In this document: positions 23,383-25,560 of the stretch, piece by piece
How positions within the stretch are numbered: the first letter of the stretch is position 1
Layout of the letters: each line of letters opens with the position of its first letter
NCBI RefSeq assembly: GCF_905207935.1
Contig: NZ_CAJLNI010000012.1
Span: 1 to 25,560 of the forward strand
Length of the DNA: 25,560 nt
Source of the DNA: an uncultured Haemophilus sp.
Lineage (GTDB): Bacteria; Pseudomonadota; Gammaproteobacteria; Enterobacterales; Pasteurellaceae
Reading direction: 5' to 3'
Notes under the pieces: generated by a model
Database searches by the model: none
Told to the model about the DNA's origin: nothing
Seen by the model: the letters and a program-made list of their open reading frames with translations, nothing else
Translations under genes and position numbers: made by a program

Positions 23383-25542
23383 ATGGCTATTAAAAAAGTA
23401 ATTACCGTATGTCCGTATTGTGCCTCAGGTTGTAAAATCCATCTTTTGGTGGAAAACAACAAAATTGTGGGAGCTGAAGGTGCAAACGGCAAGACAAACG
23501 AAGGGGAGCTATGCCTAAAAGGATATTATGGCTGGGACTTTGTGCATGACACAAAAATCCTGACTCCTCGCCTAACTCAACCGATGATCCGCTACAAACG
23601 TGGCGAACCATTCACACCAGTGAGCTGGGAAGAAGCGATTTCTTACACAGCAAAACGTCTCAGTGAAATCAAAGAAAAGTACGGTAACGAATCAATTATG
23701 GTAACGGGCTCTTCCCGTGGACCAGGTAACGAAGTGAACTTCGTGATGCAAAAATTCGCCCGTGCGGTATTAGGAAATAACAACATTGACTGTTGTGCGC
23801 GCGTGTGACACGGCCCTTCTGTAACAGGTCTGCTCAAATCGGTCGGTAACGGCGCAATGTCCAACTCAATTGTTGAGATTGAAGATACCAAATGCGTATT
23901 TATTTTTGGCTATAATGCCTCCACTTCACACCCTATTGTGGCGCGTCGGATTAACCACGCCAAAGCAAAAGGGGCGAAAGTTATTGTTTGTGACCCTCGT
24001 AAAATCGAAACAGCCCGTATTGCGGATATTTATGCACCGCTTGCTAACGGGTCTAACGTCGCATTCTTGAATGCGATGATGAATGTGATTTTAGAAGAAG
24101 GATTACAAGATCAAAAATTTATTGATGAACACACCGAAAACTTCGATGCGTTCTATGAAACCGTGAAAGCTTATACACCGGAATCCACTCAACACATCAC
24201 AGGTATTGAACCTGAGATGTTGCGTGAAATTGCCCGCACTTATGCGAAAGCGGAAACTGCTACTATCTTATGGGGTATGGGCGTTTGCCAATTCCGTCAA
24301 GGTGTAGAAACCGTACGTGCATTAGCAAGCTTGGCAATGCTTACCGGTAACTTAGGTAAACCAAATGTTGGGGTGAACCCAGTACGTGGTCAAAACAACG
24401 TACAGGGCGCATGCGATATGGGTGCGTTATTCAACACATTACCAGGCTATCAAAGTTTTGCTGACCCGGAAATTAATGCAAAATTTGCGAAAGCTTGGGG
24501 CGTACCGTCTATTCCAAGCAAACCAGGTGTACCGTTGAGTGAAGTACCTGAAGCGATCATGGAAGATAAAATTAAAGCATTCTATATCATGGGTGAAGAT
24601 ACATTACAAACTGAGCCTGATATTAATGCTGTTAAAAAAGCCTTCGAGAAAGTTGAGCTTCTTATCGTTCAAGATATCTTCATGACTCAAACAGCCGCAG
24701 AAGCAGATATTTTATTACCTGCCACTTCTTGTGCTGAACATGAAGGTGTATATAGTGCTGCTGACCGTGGTTTCCAACGTTTCTATAAAGCCATTGAACC
24801 AACCGGCAACGTCAAGGATGACTGGGTAATCATTAGCGAACTTGCTACAGCAATGGGCTACCCAATGCACTATAACAATACCAAAGAAATTTGGGATGAA
24901 CTTCGTTCGCTTTGTCCAATTTACAAAGGGGCAACTTACGAAAAAATGGAAGGCTTGGGTTATATCCAATGGCCATGTACTGATGAAGGCCCTGAAGATC
25001 AAGGCACAACATACTTGTATAAAGGCCAAATCTTCGACCGTCCTAACGGCAAAGCTGAGTTCTTCGCTTGTGATTGGGAGCCACCAATGGAAGATCTTTC
25101 TGAAGAGTTCCCATTGGTACTTTCTACCGTGCGTGAAGTCGGTCACTATTCTTGCCGTTCAATGACAGGTAACTGCCGCGCTCTAGCTGCACTTGCAGAT
25201 GAGCCGGGATTCGTACAAATGAACGATCAAGATGCCAAAGAATTAGGCATTAAAAACAACGATTTGGTTTGGATTGCCTCATCACGTGGTAAAGTTATTT
25301 CTCGCGCAGATGTGAGCACGCGTACTAACAAAGGCGCTTGTTATATGACCTACCAATGGTGGATCGGTAAATGTAACGAATTAACCGCTGAACATTTGAA
25401 CCCGGGTTCAAGAACGCCGGAATACAAATATAGCGCGGTTCGTATTGATAAAATCGAAGACCAAGCCTGGGCTGAACGCTATGTGGTAACTGAATACGCG
25501 AAATTAAAAAATCGCTTAAAAGAAACCGCACTTGTGGCTTGA
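23383..25542 (+). CDS. fdhF: FdhF, formate dehydrogenase H, selenocysteine-containing
   Basis: Oxidises formate to CO2 and feeds electrons to the hydrogenase; a cytoplasmic molybdopterin (bis-MGD) enzyme. It is read as one 719-aa protein with selenocysteine at codon 142 (TGA 23806-23808), equivalent to Sec140 of the 715-aa E. coli enzyme. The flanks CARV-Sec-HGPSV agree and the frame continues unchanged. N-terminal Cys10/13/17/44 bind a [4Fe-4S] cluster; Lys46 and the His143 after Sec are conserved. Later blocks include SNSIVEIEDT, VCDPRKIETARIAD, NPVRGQNNVQGACDMGAL and REVGHYSCRSMTGNC. A SECIS hairpin follows the TGA. The true stop is also TGA (25540-25542). It lies 177 bases after hycI on the same strand. 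An uptake core is at 25525. Confidence 0.97.
23806..23843 (+). promoter_or_regulatory. Bacterial SECIS element directing UGA to selenocysteine
   Basis: The 38 nt beginning with the UGA match the E. coli fdhF SECIS. The apical loop AGGUCU (23826-23831) is intact and the bulged U17 (23822) is kept. Two upper-stem pairs have changed on both strands (positions 15/31 from G-C to U-A, and 18/29 from U-A to A-U), while 16/30 and 20/27 are kept. Position 19/28 is now an A-C mismatch. SelB should bind here. Confidence 0.9.
25525..25533 (-). repeat. DNA uptake signal sequence core
   Basis: Exact ACCGCACTT at the 3' end of fdhF, read as Thr-Ala-Leu. The last 18 bases after the fdhF stop hold no recognisable feature. 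Confidence 0.85.
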
Positions 25543-25560
25543 TTAGCGTCATAAATGAAT

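Noticed and set aside
23383..23856. fdhF as a pseudogene or two separate genes split by a stop codon
   Set aside because: The TGA sits exactly at the selenocysteine position, the frame is unchanged on both sides and a SECIS hairpin follows.
892..25533. The recurring 9-bp sequence as a CRISPR or transposon repeat
   Set aside because: Copies are dispersed, in both orientations and inside genes, and match the known Haemophilus uptake signal.

Overview
The window reads as a chromosomal segment of a Pasteurellaceae bacterium. The strongest sign is the DNA uptake signal sequence with the Haemophilus-type 9-bp core (AAGTGCGGT / ACCGCACTT). I count sixteen exact cores, four of them paired into two terminator-like palindromes. 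This core points to the Haemophilus/Aggregatibacter/Pasteurella side of the family rather than the Actinobacillus pleuropneumoniae side. A complete hydrogenase-4-type formate hydrogenlyase locus would suit Aggregatibacter or a related genus, but I cannot fix the species from sequence alone.

Layout. (1) Positions 1-1056: the 3' half of uvrB. (2) 1238-4769: a two-gene mcrBC type IV restriction module on the minus strand. It is clearly more AT-rich than its neighbours and has no uptake sequence, so it looks like a later arrival. (3) 4913-6304: a periplasmic HtrA/DegP-family protease on the minus strand, with a sigmaE-like promoter. (4) 6719-7810: aroG (DAHP synthase), preceded by a near-perfect TrpR operator. 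(5) 7929-8849: lysO, a lysine exporter. (6) 8934-11490: hypF and hypC on the minus strand, for [NiFe] hydrogenase maturation. (7) 11837-23205: a plus-strand operon hyfA-B-C-D-E-F-G-H-I, then hycH-like and hycI-like genes, encoding a hydrogenase-4 type membrane complex. (8) 23383-25542: fdhF, formate dehydrogenase H. It is a selenoprotein whose in-frame UGA at 23806 is followed by a recognisable SECIS hairpin, so it is one intact gene and not two fragments.

How the genes work together. FdhF oxidises formate, and HyfA is the likely electron bridge from FdhF to the membrane complex. HyfB/C/D/E/F form the membrane arm; HyfB, HyfD and HyfF are antiporter-like. HyfG, HyfI and HyfH form the hydrophilic hydrogenase arm that makes H2. 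HypF supplies the cyanide ligands of the NiFe site, HypC delivers the Fe(CN)2CO unit, and HycI removes the C-terminal tail of HyfG, whose expected cleavage site is visible. The locus therefore codes for the whole FHL-2-type enzyme plus part of its maturation set; hypA/B/D/E and the selenocysteine machinery must lie elsewhere. No fhlA/hyfR activator gene and no convincing sigma54 promoter is present. Instead the hypC-hyfA intergenic region has an FNR/CRP-like dyad and several other inverted repeats.

The least ordinary items are: the McrB homologue with an apparent EVE/PUA-like module nested between Walker A and Walker B; the SECIS with compensatory base-pair changes; the Trp operator in front of an aroG whose product keeps the phenylalanine-feedback residues; the sigmaE promoter match before the protease; and the use of paired uptake sequences as terminators. 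I did not find a wholly unknown multi-gene system.
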